DNA of 6,075 nt from the NCBI GenBank assembly GCA_023249895.1, contig JAHFBS010000060.1, positions 1 to 6,075 on the forward strand, written 5' to 3'. Shown here one piece after another: positions 1 through 5,999 of this stretch. This DNA is from a bacterium (GTDB lineage: Bacteria; Babelota; Babeliae; Babelales; RVW-14). The notes beneath the pieces were generated by a model. That model did no database searches. It was not told the DNA's origin and saw only the letters and a program-made list of their open reading frames with translations. The position numbers were made by a program, and so were the translations under genes. How positions within the stretch are numbered: the first letter of the stretch is position 1; each line of letters opens with the position of its first letter.

Positions 1-716
1 TCTACTACGCTTACAAACGGCTTGAATTTCTTATGGGCCAACCGCTGGTGCTTGCTGATCAACATCCTATCAATGGCTCTGCAACCAAGCTTATGTGGAA
101 ACCATTCAAAAAAGTACATCTCAAAGCACTCCAAGCGTACTACGATGACGCACTCAGCAACCGACCTGAAATAAAAGAAGCGTTACGTAAAATCGATATT
201 GAACGTTGGAATGTACGGCTTGCTCAAGGCGACCGTTTGCCAACTTTTTCAGCACAAGCGGTAAGTGGGTTTCAAACACTTGTTTATCCTGATCAAGCTC
301 AACACACTACACGTGGTTATTACTGGTTTGGGGTAAAGGCATCATGGCTTATGTTTGACGGCGTCGTTAAGCAATATCAAGAACGCCAAGCGTATGCAAA
401 TAAAATCAAAGAGATGCTTATGAAAGAACAGGTTACCCTTAACATCAAAGAAGAAGTTCAAGAGAAATACTTTGCACTTTCAAAATCGCTCATACGACTT
501 CAAGCACAAAAGCTTAACTACGTACGAGCTCATAATGATTTTAAGTTACGCAAACAAGAACTTGAGATCGGTCAGCTTGCACCAACCGATTTTGATAACG
601 TCAAAACAGCGTGGGAGCAAGCCAAGCTCCTGTGGTATTCCGCCGCAATCGCGGTTGAAACGGCCAAATATGAACTCATGTATGCGTGTGGCTATCCGAC
701 TGAATTAACGTTTTAA
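1..716 (+). CDS. TolC-family outer-membrane efflux protein, C-terminal part (5' truncated by window edge)
   Basis: This is the C-terminal part of an outer-membrane channel protein of the TolC/OEP family, the exit duct of tripartite efflux pumps or type I secretion. The frame is open from base 3, so the ATG at 33 is internal: the codons before it read YYAYKRLEFLMGQPL, the usual end of the first OEP repeat. The 237 visible residues then give the second repeat. It has an N-terminal helix (ALSNRPEIKEALRKIDIE, about 50-67), a beta region with GD-LP-FSAQ and later W-FGVKASWLMFDG (about 76-120), and long coiled helices (about 122-225). The family signature around EIGQLAPTDFDNVKTAW lies at 188-204. 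The extreme C-terminus is short (CGYPTELTF). A terminator follows directly, so this is the last gene of its transcription unit; pump partners, if present, would lie upstream. The family is clear, but the substrate is unknown. Confidence 0.88.
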   Translation, partial: YYAYKRLEFLMGQPLVLADQHPINGSATKLMWKPFKKVHLKALQAYYDDALSNRPEIKEALRKIDIERWNVRLAQGDRLPTFSAQAVSGFQTLVYPDQAQHTTRGYYWFGVKASWLMFDGVVKQYQERQAYANKIKEMLMKEQVTLNIKEEVQEKYFALSKSLIRLQAQKLNYVRAHNDFKLRKQELEIGQLAPTDFDNVKTAWEQAKLLWYSAAIAVETAKYELMYACGYPTELTF

Positions 717-753
717 GCAGCCCATCGATACTATATCTGATGAGCTGCCTTTT
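717..753 (+). terminator. Intrinsic terminator after the tolC-like gene
   Basis: A hairpin begins on the base after the stop codon. GCAGC (717-721) pairs with GCTGC (744-748), CATC (723-726) with GATG (739-742), and GATA (727-730) with TATC (734-737), closing a CTA loop. There is one C/A mismatch (722/743) and one bulged T (738). A C and four Ts (749-753) follow. The T run is short, but the 13-bp stem is good. The convergent thyX ends at 777, so the hairpin could also help end that transcript, although the T run on that side is poor. Confidence 0.7.
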
Positions 754-776
754 AGAGCTCAGAGCCTTATTATCTT

Positions 777-1547
777 TTACAGTAACAAATTAGTTCCTGT
801 ATTCATTAATGCTTTCCACGAAACCGGAAAGATCTGCTCGGTGCATGAAGCAACAAAACTTGCGTAGGTACGAATTTCGCGTTGCGCAGATCCATCAAGG
901 CGCAATATTGCAAGCCGTGCATACCCTGCCAAACTGGCAGTTTCAATAAATTCGGTATACATCGATTGTGGCAAAATCATACGTGCTTGTTCAGGGCATA
1001 CGCCTTGTTCTAAAAGTTGATTATAAAGCGTGCAGGACTGTTCAACTGCCGCACGCATCTGCGTAACAACCGATTCATTGTTGTCGACGGCAGTATCTTT
1101 GGAACCTTGTTTGATATTTTTGTCACGCTGGCGAACAACACCAGGAACAAAACATTGCGGAGCATCGGTCACATAGCGGCGCGAGACTTCATTGCGCGCA
1201 AATCCAATAGTGTGACGATACCATTCGCGTACAACAAAAATAGGCATTTTAATTCTAAAACGAAGTTGTGGATGGAAAAATGGTGTCACATGACGATGAT
1301 GCGCCAGATACTCAATTAGTTGTTTGTCGCGTTCTGATAGAACCTGATGCTCTTTACCTTCAGCATCGGTAACTGTTTGGAACGCAGATTCCTTGTTCAT
1401 CGAAACACGTGCCGCATTTGCCACGGTCAGGTCACTTCCAAACCATTCGAGAAGCTCAACAAAACCAATACCGTCTTCCAAAAAAAGTTTTCGCGGTTGA
1501 TTCATTAACGTCGATGACGTTGCTGAAAAATTACTTTGTAGTTCCAT
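777..1547 (-). CDS. thyX: Flavin-dependent thymidylate synthase ThyX, divergent subtype
   Basis: ThyX makes dTMP from dUMP, using FAD, NADPH and methylene-tetrahydrofolate, and replaces ThyA in many bacteria. With a start at ATG 1547 the protein has 256 residues, within the normal range. That start has GGGGTG (1552-1557) just upstream; the frame extends to a GTG at 1613 but the extra 22 residues look non-coding. Visible motifs are HHRHVTPFFH (83-92) and the ThyX signature region RHTIGFARNEVSRRY (111-125). Further on come ARMILPQSMYTEF (188-200) and LRLDGSAQREIRTYA (215-229), which includes the conserved LR arginine. The signature departs from the classical RHR-x3-S-x-N-E form: the third R is T, one residue is added before NE, and the usual N-A-R-S segment is replaced by SLAGYAR. 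Similar changes occur, as I recall, in a known divergent ThyX branch, so activity is still expected. It is divergent from the membrane gene at 1647. Confidence 0.9.
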   Translation of the reverse strand: MELQSNFSATSSTLMNQPRKLFLEDGIGFVELLEWFGSDLTVANAARVSMNKESAFQTVTDAEGKEHQVLSERDKQLIEYLAHHRHVTPFFHPQLRFRIKMPIFVVREWYRHTIGFARNEVSRRYVTDAPQCFVPGVVRQRDKNIKQGSKDTAVDNNESVVTQMRAAVEQSCTLYNQLLEQGVCPEQARMILPQSMYTEFIETASLAGYARLAILRLDGSAQREIRTYASFVASCTEQIFPVSWKALMNTGTNLLL

Positions 1548-1646
1548 GAGGCACCCCGTTCTTGCATTTTTATTCGACACCTTACAAACTAGGTGGAGTT
1601 TAAAAAAAATCACGTCGGAAAGATACCGAGATTTGAGGAAGTTGTC

Positions 1647-2306
1647 ATGGAAAAAACACGCATACTACGTTTTGCTGTATGGTTCGTCACTGTCCTGCTA
1701 GGCAAAGGGATTAAACTCTCTCTTGCACTTGGCTCATACGCGGTTGGTCTTTCGGGCATCGCCGTTACCTTTCCGCTGATGGGACGCATGATGAGTTTGA
1801 CGAGCACGTGTATTGTTGCCGGCATGCTCGGAACGATCTGCGCATTTTTTACCGGATTACCACTAACATTTGGATTGCCTTCAATCGCAGCAACTCTTTC
1901 GTGGGCATGTTCATCGTCAACTCAAAAATCACATCGTTTACTCGGCTTTATTCTTCACGTCTTACTTCCGCTGGGCTGCATGGCAATTTTTATGACGCAT
2001 CCTGTTGCAAGCCACGCCTGGTATTATGCACTTTATTGGCTCATTCCCGTTTGCATTTGGCTCAGCAAAAGCCGTCACGTTTTTATGCATGCACTCCAAA
2101 GCACCTTTGTTGCGCATGCAGTTGGCAGCACACTATGGCTTTTGACCGGATCACTCACCGCAGCTCAATGGACAGCGTTGGTGCCGGTAGTAGCGTTTGA
2201 ACGCTTTATGATTGCAGGATTAAGCACCTGCGTTTGGTATGGAATTGAATATGCGGTGCAAAAGTTAGACCGTCCGGTGGGCCAAGCCAAACAACGAGCA
2301 GCGTAA
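1647..2306 (+). CDS. Polytopic inner-membrane protein of unknown function
   Basis: I do not recognise this 219-residue protein. The start is ATG 1647, with GAGGAA (1635-1640) six bases upstream. The frame also extends to a GTG at 1593, but that has no better site. The protein is strongly hydrophobic, with about six membrane segments at roughly 10-45 (one long or two short helices), 52-70, 72-88, 97-116, 124-140, 155-170 and 176-200. Charged turns (STQKSHR, SKSRH) separate them, and the tail is short and basic (KLDRPVGQAKQRAA). Notable stretches are GLPLTFGLPSIAATLSWA (70-87) and FVAHAVGSTLWLLTGSL (154-170). Size and helix count would fit a small transporter subunit such as an ECF S-component, but no specific motif shows this. 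It diverges from thyX and ends 3 bp from the convergent nitroreductase gene, so it appears monocistronic. Confidence 0.8.
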   Translation: MEKTRILRFAVWFVTVLLGKGIKLSLALGSYAVGLSGIAVTFPLMGRMMSLTSTCIVAGMLGTICAFFTGLPLTFGLPSIAATLSWACSSSTQKSHRLLGFILHVLLPLGCMAIFMTHPVASHAWYYALYWLIPVCIWLSKSRHVFMHALQSTFVAHAVGSTLWLLTGSLTAAQWTALVPVVAFERFMIAGLSTCVWYGIEYAVQKLDRPVGQAKQRAA

Positions 2307-2309
2307 AAT

Positions 2310-2888
2310 TTATTTTCCCTTTAGCACGCCTGCAAACGCAATTTCTTTAAGCGGCCGACGATCGGAAATCTCTTCTTTTTTCTGTAAATCTTCTGGCAGA
2401 TCTTGTACACGGCCGGGTTTGCCAATAGCACACATCGCTTCAACCACATAATCGTCAGACGCCTGCACTATCTTATGCGCTTTGTCATAATCAAAGCCCT
2501 CCATCCCATGCGCTACAAGCCCCATCAGAGAACTCTGAAGCGCCAAACTCATCCAGGCAGAACCGGTATCAAATGAGTGAGTTAGCGCCGGCTCGTTATT
2601 ATATTCAAACTTCTTGCGTGAAAGAATCACCACCAATACCGCCGCATTTTTTGTCCACGATTGGTTAAAGGGCACCATAAGATCAAAGAATGTTTGCCAA
2701 TACGGCGAGCTTTTGGTCGCATAAACAAAGCGCCAGGGCTGATTATTGTATGAAGATGGCGCCCAGCGAGCCGCCTCAAAAAGAGTCATCAGCTGCTCGT
2801 CAGATATGGCCTCACCTGACATTGCACGTGGTGACCAACGATCAAGAAAAAGCTTATTGATTTTGTAGGATGACGTACGGACTGGCAT
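2310..2888 (-). CDS. Nitroreductase-family FMN flavoprotein
   Basis: This is a nitroreductase-family oxidoreductase that, by family, uses FMN and NAD(P)H to reduce nitro compounds, quinones or related substrates in the cytoplasm. The start is ATG 2888, because AAAGGAGA (2893-2900) sits five bases upstream; the in-frame codon at 2912 would add only eight residues. At 192 residues the length is typical. Family marks are RWSPRAM (17-23) and the FMN-binding stretch EAARWAPSSYNNQPWRF (38-54). A central helix region follows (FDTGSAWMSLALQSS, 106-120), with GLVAHGMEGFD (123-133). The end carries AIGKPG (154-159) and DRRPLKEI (176-183), where the arginines usually contact the FMN phosphate. The physiological substrate cannot be read from sequence. 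It is transcribed away from the HtrA gene, apparently alone. Confidence 0.9.
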   Translation of the reverse strand: MPVRTSSYKINKLFLDRWSPRAMSGEAISDEQLMTLFEAARWAPSSYNNQPWRFVYATKSSPYWQTFFDLMVPFNQSWTKNAAVLVVILSRKKFEYNNEPALTHSFDTGSAWMSLALQSSLMGLVAHGMEGFDYDKAHKIVQASDDYVVEAMCAIGKPGRVQDLPEDLQKKEEISDRRPLKEIAFAGVLKGK

Positions 2889-2923
2889 AAAATCTCCTTT
2901 TTTATTGTCCATCTGAATATTTG

Positions 2924-2932
2924 AGTATAGCA
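2924..2932 (-). promoter_or_regulatory. Extended -10 promoter for the nitroreductase gene
   Basis: On the minus strand the sequence reads TGCTATACT, a TGn-extended -10 with 5 of 6 matches to TATAAT. It lies about 36 bp before the nitroreductase ATG. The -35 region at the right distance (ACAAAC) is poor, which is acceptable for an extended -10 promoter. The expected transcription start is near 2917, giving a short leader that contains the ribosome-binding site. Confidence 0.5.
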
Positions 2933-2948
2933 GACGATTTCAATGCGT

Positions 2949-2976
2949 TTGTATCACACAAAAACACTGTTATACT
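2949..2976 (+). promoter_or_regulatory. Sigma-70-type promoter for the HtrA gene
   Basis: TTGTAT (2949-2954) and TATACT (2971-2976) are separated by 16 bp. TG at 2968-2969 makes the -10 an extended TGTTATACT. The predicted start is near 2983, about 32 bases before the ATG, with the GGAGG site at 3001-3005 in the leader. No sigma-E/heat-shock promoter was obvious to me. Confidence 0.55.
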
Positions 2977-3014
2977 AGCACTTTCTGATATTAATTTGTG
3001 GGAGGACCGACACA

Positions 3015-4646
3015 ATGCATCGTGTCAAAAACATTGCTCGTAGATCATTGCTCTGGATAGCACTTTTGCTTACATCATCACATTCAACACTTGCACCGCA
3101 ATCATCGCAACCAAAATCATGGGACTACATATTTGAACATACTAAAAACAGCGTTGTTCAGATTTTTGCACTGGGCACCCACTTTAACTGGGAGATACCC
3201 TTTCAGGCTGGCGATGGATTTGAACATCGAGGTGGCGGCGTTATAGTAAGTCCTCAAGGCGATATCTACACAAACTTTCACGTCATCGACGAAGCGGATG
3301 TCATTTATATTCAACATCCACTTTTAGAAGAAAAATTTGCGGTCGATTTTTTGGGCGCAAGTCCTTCATGTGACCTTGCCCATCTTCGCATCAAAGCTGA
3401 AGATTTTCAAAAACTTACCACCATGCTTTCAATTAAGCAGCTCGAATTTTTGACACTCGGTGACTCCGACCGCATGAGACAAGGCAATGCTATTATGGTC
3501 ATCGGTTATCCACTCGGCGATGAAGAGGTCAAACTTTCGCTCGGCACTATTTCTGGGCAAACAGAATCATCGGTCGGCGGCGAATGTTTCACCATCGATG
3601 CCTCAACCTATCCTGGAAATTCAGGCGGCCCTGTTCTGAATAACAACGGCGAGGTTATTGGCTTTCTTGTCGCGGTTGCCCAAAGCCATGGTCGCGCGGT
3701 TGAAAATATTGGACATGTCATTCCCGTCAATCGTCTCAAAGCCATCGCACAAGAACTTACCGATGGCATTATTCTTCGCTCATCCTATTGGGGGCTTCAT
3801 TTTGCACCAACAACAGCCGAAACGCTTATGTATCTTGGCAGCAAAGACGGTTGCGGTGTTTATGTTTCTGCCGTACAATCAGGCTCACTTGCCGAAAAAG
3901 CTGGCATTAAAGCAGGTGATATCATCATCAAAATCAATGGTTTTAAAGTTAACCGTTTTGGCAACATCAGCGTTGACTGGACCGACTATCGTATTTCATT
4001 CACCGATCTTTTAGCGCGCATCAGAAACGGCGATCGTGTTGAATTTACCGTACGTCGCAGAGAAAAAATCTTTAATTGTTCAGTAGAAAAATGTGCCCCT
4101 GCCAAAACTTCGGTAAAAAGTTACTGTCTCCCTTTTGAAGAAGAACCACCCTACGATGTCTTTGGCGGCATGGTATTTATGGAAATGACCAACAACCACA
4201 TCGCACAATTTTTATCATCGATGTACGGACTATTCCCCTCACTACCAATCTCAGAAGACAAAACGCAGACGCAGTGGGCAGAACAACTCAAATTTTCCGT
4301 AAGCGACGCGGCCAATACGCCGCATGTCATCATTACGCATGTATTCCCCGAGACTGAGTTGGGCAAGAGTTCTATGTTCGGACCTTTTGACTGCATCATT
4401 GAAAAAATTAATACGATAAAAGTTCGTACCCTAGAAGAGCTTCGTAATGCCATCTGCAAAGGTGCTTCAACCGGTTACATCCTGATTGAAACACGCTATG
4501 GCACTAAAGTTGTATTGCCACTTAACAAAATTTTGGCACAAGAAAAAGAGCTGGCAGACAAATATGGCTACCAGCTCTCATCACTTATTGAACAGCTCAA
4601 TGACACTAGAACGGCAAGTCGTCCTCAAAAGGCGCCTCGTCCTTAA
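3015..4646 (+). CDS. HtrA/Deg-type periplasmic serine protease, Deg9-like layout
   Basis: The protein has 543 residues and starts at ATG 3015, preceded by GGAGG (3001-3005). A signal peptide (basic MHRVKNIARR, hydrophobic SLLWIALLLT, likely cut after STLA at about 27) sends it to the periplasm. The trypsin-like domain spans about 35-245. The triad is His89 (TNFHVID), Asp120 (SCDLAHL) and Ser203 (YPGNSGGPV). A PDZ domain follows at about 258-350 (GVYVSAVQ...EKAGIKAGDIIIKING). A second, divergent module runs from about 380 to 505 (DVFGGMVFMEMT; HVIITHVFPETELG; INTIKVRTLEELRNAI). The first PDZ carries an insertion containing RISFTDLL. This insertion and the last module resemble plant Deg9-type proteases with a PDZ_3-like end more than E. 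coli DegP. Such proteases degrade or refold damaged proteins. The last 13 codons overlap ssb on the other strand. Confidence 0.9.
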   Translation: MHRVKNIARRSLLWIALLLTSSHSTLAPQSSQPKSWDYIFEHTKNSVVQIFALGTHFNWEIPFQAGDGFEHRGGGVIVSPQGDIYTNFHVIDEADVIYIQHPLLEEKFAVDFLGASPSCDLAHLRIKAEDFQKLTTMLSIKQLEFLTLGDSDRMRQGNAIMVIGYPLGDEEVKLSLGTISGQTESSVGGECFTIDASTYPGNSGGPVLNNNGEVIGFLVAVAQSHGRAVENIGHVIPVNRLKAIAQELTDGIILRSSYWGLHFAPTTAETLMYLGSKDGCGVYVSAVQSGSLAEKAGIKAGDIIIKINGFKVNRFGNISVDWTDYRISFTDLLARIRNGDRVEFTVRRREKIFNCSVEKCAPAKTSVKSYCLPFEEEPPYDVFGGMVFMEMTNNHIAQFLSSMYGLFPSLPISEDKTQTQWAEQLKFSVSDAANTPHVIITHVFPETELGKSSMFGPFDCIIEKINTIKVRTLEELRNAICKGASTGYILIETRYGTKVVLPLNKILAQEKELADKYGYQLSSLIEQLNDTRTASRPQKAPRP

Positions 4647-5127
4647 GTGCAACTTCACCACGAGGAGCAACGGCTCCATCGCCTGGAATGATTGGTTTTG
4701 CAGCTACCTTTTTGATGCGTGCAGGCTTGGCTTCTTCAGACTTGGTTGCGGGAGCAAATTCTTCTGATTGCTCGTTTGCACTCTCATCAGCTTGTGCGCC
4801 AGCAGGCAAAAATGTTACACGGTCAGCAACAATAGAATGTTTGCTGCGCTTAGTGCCATCATCTTCTTGCCATGAATCAAGTTTCAAACGGCCTTCAACC
4901 AACACCGCACGACCTTTGCTCAAATATTGACGGCAGCTATCTGCTTGCGGGCCCCACACATCAACATCGACAAAGCATACTTCTTGCACCATAGCGCCCG
5001 TTTTATTTTTGAACTGACGGTTTGATGCAAGACCAAGGCGGCAGACTGATTGGCCTGAATTAAGCTGTTTGAGTTCTGGATCACGGGTAAGATTACCCAT
5101 CATGATAACGCGATTATAACTTGCCAT
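4606..5127 (-). CDS. ssb: Single-stranded DNA-binding protein SSB
   Basis: SSB coats single-stranded DNA in replication, repair and recombination and recruits partners through its C-terminal tip. The protein has 173 residues, a usual length. The start is ATG 5127, with AAAGGA (5133-5138) five bases upstream. The OB-fold covers about 1-110: YNRVIMMGNLTRDPEL (4-19), the FVDVDVWG strand (52-59) and YLSKGRAVLVEGRLKLDSWQ (68-87). A low-complexity linker rich in A, E, K and P follows (about 111-165), then the acidic partner-binding tip EDDLPF at 168-173. This intact tip shows that the annotated 3' end is right even though it lies antisense inside the HtrA coding region. It sits 88 bp downstream of the small membrane-protein genes and may have its own promoter. 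It is not beside rpsF/rpsR as in many genomes. Confidence 0.95.
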   Translation of the reverse strand: MASYNRVIMMGNLTRDPELKQLNSGQSVCRLGLASNRQFKNKTGAMVQEVCFVDVDVWGPQADSCRQYLSKGRAVLVEGRLKLDSWQEDDGTKRSKHSIVADRVTFLPAGAQADESANEQSEEFAPATKSEEAKPARIKKVAAKPIIPGDGAVAPRGEVALKDEAPFEDDLPF

Positions 5128-5164
5128 AATAATCCTTTGATTATGATTTTCTGTACGGTGGCTC

Positions 5165-5192
5165 AGTCTACACGCCAGCCTTATTTAAGCAA
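5165..5192 (-). promoter_or_regulatory. Possible promoter for ssb
   Basis: Read on the minus strand, TTGCTT (5187-5192) and TAGACT (5165-5170) are 16 bp apart, about 38 bases before the ssb ATG. Matches are modest (about 3 of 6 and 4 of 6). It is the best pair I found in the gap, but ssb could also be read through from the genes to its right, since there is no clear terminator between them. Confidence 0.3.
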
Positions 5193-5209
5193 ATTGGAGA
5201 GGTAATTTG
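5190..5209. repeat. Short inverted repeat upstream of ssb
   Basis: CAAATT (5190-5195) and AATTTG (5204-5209) form a perfect 6-bp inverted repeat around an 8-bp spacer. It lies between the 115-residue gene and ssb and overlaps the candidate ssb -35. No T run follows on either strand, so it is not a normal terminator. It could be an operator, or it could be chance in AT-rich DNA. Confidence 0.3.
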
Positions 5210-5215
5210 GGGAAC

Positions 5216-5563
5216 TTATTCGTCAGAAATCGATCTTTGAGGCACATACAAATGAAGATCATTTCTTTCATCACGAAAGCCCCAAAAATCATTACCTTGT
5301 CGCTCACAGGCAATAGCGTGCATTTTTAAATAACAAATTGCTGCAGCAAGCGTCGCTGCACCAACCGCAACCCCAACCATCCTAGGAACAGTTGAACAAT
5401 GATTTTTTCGTTCATACAGAGCCTGTTCTTGCTGCAACACATATATCAAAAGGTTGAATTCAGTTAAAACCTCTTCATGTTGAGACGATACGTTCATCCC
5501 AAATGCACGCGCAAACAAACCACTCATTAAAACTATACATACTAAAAAACGCGCTACTTGCAT
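5216..5563 (-). CDS. Small single-pass membrane protein of unknown function (115 aa)
   Basis: I do not recognise a family. The chosen start is ATG 5563, with GGATGAG directly upstream; an in-frame TTG at 5572 would add three residues. A signal peptide is likely (MQVARFLVCIVLMSGLFARA, cut near residue 20). A polar, probably helical stretch follows with EEVLTEF (30-36) and LQQEQALYERK (43-53). A membrane helix MVGVAVGAATLAAAICYL lies at about 62-79. The 36-residue tail is polar and charged (NDFWGFRDERNDLHLYV). If the signal is cut, the middle part is periplasmic and the tail cytoplasmic. It lies 21 bp after the 136-residue gene, in the same order of parts and with a similar VL-E...QEQA stretch, so the two may be paralogues in one operon. 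Confidence 0.7.
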   Translation of the reverse strand: MQVARFLVCIVLMSGLFARAFGMNVSSQHEEVLTEFNLLIYVLQQEQALYERKNHCSTVPRMVGVAVGAATLAAAICYLKMHAIACERQGNDFWGFRDERNDLHLYVPQRSISDE

Positions 5564-5584
5564 CTCATCCAACTTTAAAAAATG

Positions 5585-5995
5585 TTAATCATCAAGAAAC
5601 GCACCCAACGGCCGGAAAACAGGCTCCGAAGGTTCTACATAAGAAGGCGGGGGTGTATCAGGATATGAAACAATGCCAGGCACATTACTCGAAACAGTTG
5701 CAGAAGCACTCTGATTCGATATTGGACGAGCAGGTTGTTCGCCCACAAGCCGACTCTGATGTTTTTTGAGCAAATACACAACACACGCAACCGTTATCAC
5801 ACCCAACGAAACAGCAGTGGCAATAAGGGCAGTACGATGTGTATGCCGCTGAGCTTTTGAAGCTTGTTCTTGCTCTAAAGCAACTATAACTTCCTGTAAA
5901 ACTTTTTTTTCCTGCTCCGCGGATACCTGATCGGTAATCCCATAACAGGCGACATAACAACTCATCACAACCATCATAATTAATCGAAAAAGCAT
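5585..5995 (-). CDS. Small single-pass membrane protein with proline-rich tail, unknown function (136 aa)
   Basis: No family is recognised. The start is ATG 5995, because GAGGA lies seven bases upstream; the longer frame from the TTG at 6028 overlaps the tail of the gene before it. The parts in order are a hydrophobic signal sequence (MLFRLIMMVVMSCYVACYG, 1-19) and a charged helical stretch (VLQEVIVALEQEQASKAQR, about 32-50). Next come a membrane helix (ALIATAVSLGVITVACVVYLL, about 56-76) followed by KKHQSR, and a roughly 55-residue tail. The tail is Ser/Pro-rich, with YPDTPPPSYVEPSEP (111-125), and ends in DD. The basic residues after the helix suggest that the tail is cytoplasmic. Cys17 could suggest a lipoprotein, but the preceding residues (YVA) are a poor lipobox. 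It is co-directional with and close to the similar 115-residue gene downstream. Confidence 0.72.
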   Translation of the reverse strand: MLFRLIMMVVMSCYVACYGITDQVSAEQEKKVLQEVIVALEQEQASKAQRHTHRTALIATAVSLGVITVACVVYLLKKHQSRLVGEQPARPISNQSASATVSSNVPGIVSYPDTPPPSYVEPSEPVFRPLGAFLDD

Positions 5996-5999
5996 AACG

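Noticed and set aside
1017..1319. Plus-strand 100-residue open frame opposite thyX
   Set aside because: It is antisense to the conserved ThyX core, and its composition is that of a shadow frame.
1548..1613. Longer thyX start (GTG at 1613, adding MIFFKLHLVCKVSNKNARTGCL)
   Set aside because: The extra 22 residues are not like ThyX, and the GGGGTG site fits the ATG at 1547. The extension would also overlap most of the divergent gap.
1593..1646. Longer start for the membrane protein (GTG at 1593)
   Set aside because: The ATG at 1647 has a clear GAGGAA site at good spacing and begins a plausible membrane-protein N-terminus; the added stretch is polar and unremarkable.
1548..1646. Promoters for thyX and the membrane gene in their shared gap
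   Set aside because: Several AT-rich hexamers are present (for example TACAAA at 1583-1588), but no -35/-10 pair is convincing on either strand.
3658..4014. Plus-strand 118-residue open frame inside the HtrA gene
   Set aside because: It lies wholly within a conserved protease/PDZ coding region in another frame, has no ribosome-binding site of note and no recognisable domain.
4635..4665. Inverted repeat at the htrA/ssb junction as a terminator
   Set aside because: There is no T run on the htrA side, and on the ssb side it falls before the end of the coding region. The sequence is also constrained by two coding frames, so it is noted only with the overlap finding.
5685..5960. Minus-strand 91-residue Cys/Ser-rich open frame overlapping the 136-residue gene
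   Set aside because: It is a shifted frame of the gene that has a good ribosome-binding site, signal sequence and membrane helix; the Cys richness comes from the frame shift.
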